Origin: Methanobacteriota archaeon
GTDB taxonomy: Archaea; Methanobacteriota; Methanobacteria; Methanobacteriales; Methanobacteriaceae
Length of the DNA: 64,000 nt
Direction: 5' to 3'
Assembly: GCA_023411115.1 (NCBI GenBank)
Contig: JAEYPF010000010.1
Coordinates: forward strand, 372,001 to 436,000
The notes below the pieces were generated by a model. It was not told where the DNA came from and did not search any database. It saw nothing but the letters and a program-made list of their open reading frames with translations. How positions within the stretch are numbered: position 1 is the stretch's first letter; each line of letters begins with the position of its first letter. Made by a program: the position numbers and the translations under genes. Positions 61,994 through 64,000 of this stretch are shown here, piece after piece.

Positions 61994-63151
61994 TTAGATA
62001 CGTTTAAGCATTATTGACATTATTCCGGGCTTTTGAGCATTTTTATCAGACTTCTGGCCTGGTAATGTCATCATATCTGAAGAGGCCAAGAATTCTTTAT
62101 TTACCCGATCCGTTATTTCCTTAAATATTATTTTATATGCCTCACAGTGAGGGTCTACACCAGCAATCTCTGCTTTATTTGTTTCTTCATTTATTTTTAA
62201 AGCATTGTAAGGGCATCCACCTCTACAAAATCGCATATATGAACATCTTTTACAGTTTTTGTTTACATAATCCTTAAATTCATCAAGAAGCTTTGCAGGA
62301 GCAGATCTGGAAAGATCTTCCACTGTAGGATGGTCATGAACATTACCCATAACATATTCGGGCATGCCTACAAACCGATAGCAAGGGTATATGCTTCCAT
62401 CAGGCCCTACAGCAAAAGTATCACCCATACAGTCCACGAAAGTACATACTGTACCTCTTCTTGTGAAAACACATTTACAGAGGTGGTCAATATTCATGAT
62501 TTCAATTTTACCCATATTTTCCAGATATTTATCCAGAAGATAAATCAATAATTCTCCATACTTTTTGGGATCAAGAGCCCATTTTGTAGGGTCTTCACTG
62601 CGTAATGAAGGTAAAGCAGGGTGTAATTTAAGGGGTAACTCATTTTCAAGGAAAAAGTTAAAAATATCTTCTTTAAAATCTATAGAATAAGAAGTAAATG
62701 TAGATATGAAACTTACTCTTAAATTATGGGACTTTGCAATTTCATAGCCCTTCATAGTCATTTCATAGTAACCTTCCCCTCTTTGAAAGTCATTGAGTTC
62801 CTCTGGTCCGTCTAAACTTGAACCTATTGGAATGTTATATTCATGGAAAAGTTCTGCAAGCTCATCTGTCATGCCCCAAAGATTAGTTTGAAGGGCAAAT
62901 GCAGGGTTTAAATGTTTTAAACCATTACTTAACAATGGTAAAGCTTTTTTATAAAAATTAAATCCTGCTAAAAGAGGTTCTCCTCCATGAAATGTAAAGG
63001 TGACCGGCTCATCGCGGAAAGTTTTAAGCCAGTTAACAATTTCTTCTACTGTTTCAATACTCATTACAGGAGATCCTTCTTCAGAACTCCAGCAGTAATT
63101 ACACTGCGAAGGACAGCCGAGGGTAGGGATAATCATTACATGAAAAGCCAT
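61994..63151 (-). CDS. radical SAM/SPASM peptide-modifying enzyme (anSME-like)
   Basis: ATG 63151 has AAGGTG six bases before it (GTG 63160 would be inside that site); 385 aa. The radical SAM cluster motif CPSQCNYCW has Cys13, Cys17, Cys20; SAM-binding FTFHGGEPLLAG follows. The C-terminal SPASM region includes GPDGSIYPCYRFVGMP, CKRCSYMRFCRGGCPYN and a late Cys in PHCEAY. Similar to methanogen 'putative peptide-modifying' enzymes and anaerobic sulfatase maturases; no sulfatase is present. The nearby Cys-rich mini-proteins are the likely substrates (inference). Confidence 0.88.
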   Translation of the reverse strand: MAFHVMIIPTLGCPSQCNYCWSSEEGSPVMSIETVEEIVNWLKTFRDEPVTFTFHGGEPLLAGFNFYKKALPLLSNGLKHLNPAFALQTNLWGMTDELAELFHEYNIPIGSSLDGPEELNDFQRGEGYYEMTMKGYEIAKSHNLRVSFISTFTSYSIDFKEDIFNFFLENELPLKLHPALPSLRSEDPTKWALDPKKYGELLIYLLDKYLENMGKIEIMNIDHLCKCVFTRRGTVCTFVDCMGDTFAVGPDGSIYPCYRFVGMPEYVMGNVHDHPTVEDLSRSAPAKLLDEFKDYVNKNCKRCSYMRFCRGGCPYNALKINEETNKAEIAGVDPHCEAYKIIFKEITDRVNKEFLASSDMMTLPGQKSDKNAQKPGIMSIMLKRI

Positions 63152-63401
63152 TGAAAGCACCTTTTTAATAAGTTTATATATGCTAATAACTTAATTTTTG
63201 TATTTATATGTTGCCATATTTTCAATTTTTAAATTAAAATATTTTAAAATCAACCTAAATCGGACAATTTACGCCTTAGTTTAGAATATACTACTCATTA
63301 ATTATAGAAAAAATAAAATAATTATTTAAAATCAGAATAGTAGCTTAAAAACATACTGAAAATTTATTTTTTTCTTTTTGCTTTCTAAAATCGCCCTGCA
63401 G

Positions 63402-63418
63402 TCAAATTGATAATTTGA
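63402..63418. promoter_or_regulatory. TCAAATT-GAT-AATTTGA repeat before the lemA TATA box
   Basis: A perfect 7-bp inverted repeat with a 3-base centre ends a few bases before CTTATATAC (63424-63432), the likely lemA TATA box. It could be an operator; in AT-rich DNA this length may be chance. Confidence 0.35.
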
Positions 63419-63493
63419 AAAAAGCTTATATACATGATCATAAGAGAATAATTGTAATTGATAAATTGTAATTATTTAAAAACGGTGGTCTTG

Positions 63494-64000
63494 ATGTGGA
63501 ATCAAATAAGCTTTTTGATAATCCTCTTAATTTTTGTGGCATTAGGTGCAATTGTTATACTTATTTATAACAGCTTAATCAAGCTTAGAAATGGTGCAGA
63601 TAATGCATGGTCACAGATCAATGTTCAACTGGAGAGAAGATCAGATTTGATATTAAATCTCGTTGAAACAGTGAAAGGATACGCTAAACATGAAAAAAGT
63701 ACGTTTAAAGGCGTAACTGAAGCAAGATCCAGGTTAGAGAATGCAGAAACAGTGAAAGAAAATGAAAAAGCCAATAATCGTTTGACTAAAACCTTAAAAA
63801 GCATATTTGCAGTTGCAGAAGCCTATCCCGAATTAAAGGCTGATGAAAGCTTTGAGGACTTAATGAAACAGCTATCAGAAACCGAAGATCAGATCGCTTA
63901 CTACCGCCAGTTATACAATGATGTTGTATGGCAATACAACAATAAATGCCAGATGTTTCCAAGTAATATAATCGCTAATTTCTTTAGATTTGAAGAGGCA
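63494..64000 (+). CDS. lemA: LemA-family protein, N-terminal part (3' truncated by window)
   Basis: GGTGG at 63484-63488 supports ATG 63494. An N-terminal membrane helix (SFLIILLIFVALGAIVILIY) is followed by the LemA helical domain (NAWSQINVQLERRSDLILNL, then TEARSRLENAETV and QIAYYRQLYNDVVWQYNNK). 169 residues are visible; the family usually has ~185, so only the end is missing. Membrane-anchored coiled-coil protein of unknown function, often beside a membrane metalloprotease (HtpX/TPM) gene. Confidence 0.92.
   Translation, partial: MWNQISFLIILLIFVALGAIVILIYNSLIKLRNGADNAWSQINVQLERRSDLILNLVETVKGYAKHEKSTFKGVTEARSRLENAETVKENEKANNRLTKTLKSIFAVAEAYPELKADESFEDLMKQLSETEDQIAYYRQLYNDVVWQYNNKCQMFPSNIIANFFRFEEA

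Overview
The window is AT-rich archaeal DNA (about one third GC by eye). It most resembles a mesophilic Methanobacterium-type methanogen (Methanobacteriales). Archaeal markers are Pelota, a CDC48/VAT ATPase, an AglB oligosaccharyltransferase, an archaeal-type adenylate kinase, a digeranylgeranyl-lipid reductase, an archaeosine-synthase-like protein and TATA-box promoters. The trp operon has the order E-G-C-F-B-A-D and is divergent from an HTH-ACT regulator across two TGTACA boxes. This is the arrangement described for Methanothermobacter TrpY. I see no transposase, prophage, CRISPR array or rRNA. The only tRNA is tRNA-Ile(GAU).

Layout. 1-7.4 kb: the end of a POT peptide transporter, then a minus-strand signalling block (HisKA_2 histidine kinase, two response regulators, a stand-alone copy of a regulator output domain, a 59-aa protein), a polysaccharide flippase and an orphan small protein. 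7.4-8.3 kb: a candidate structured RNA and a pseudogene with two in-frame stops. 8.3-17.8 kb: ferredoxin-type aldo/keto reductase, DUF2119 protein, S-adenosyl(or S-inosyl)-homocysteine hydrolase, coiled-coil protein, a cluster of perfect hairpins, CDC48 and a P-type proton ATPase. 17.8-20.3 kb: small probable envelope/stress proteins (degenerate cupredoxin, 29-aa membrane peptide, tandem DUF2795, ChaB). 20.3-29.9 kb: M42 aminopeptidase, APC permease, TyrA, a second sensor kinase, Pelota and a secreted M14-like protein with a non-AUG start. 30-35.8 kb: an envelope-glycan group (MraY-like, AglB, MurG-like) interrupted by a PRC-barrel gene with a structured leader and a UPF0145 remnant. 35.8-41.9 kb: membrane proteins, a lipoamide-dehydrogenase-like enzyme, HypC and a third kinase divergent from a receiver-only regulator. 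42-49.2 kb: trpY and trpEGCFBAD. 49.7-57.2 kb: DUF4013 protein, tRNA-Ile, AdkA, DUF59 protein, ArcS-like protein, a secreted repeat-poor Asn/Thr-rich protein, a GltB-like FMN protein and a rubredoxin-TPP enzyme fusion. 57.3-64 kb: P-loop protein, UbiA, geranylgeranyl reductase plus ferredoxin, repeats, a radical SAM/SPASM enzyme next to two paralogous CxxC mini-proteins, and the start of LemA.

The best candidates for something little described are: (1) the radical SAM enzyme with two adjacent paralogous Cys-rich mini-proteins (61.2-63.2 kb), which looks like a peptide-modification system; (2) a class of perfect hairpins with 3-nt loops that clusters at 7.7, 12.5-12.8 and 60.4 kb; (3) a compact three-way-junction RNA in the PRC-barrel leader; (4) a duplication-born mini-ORF translationally coupled between trpB and trpA; (5) two exported proteins that appear to start at AUC and AUU; (6) a rubredoxin-TPP enzyme fusion next to a Cys-rich GltB-like protein. 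All family names come from reading the sequence, with no database search.
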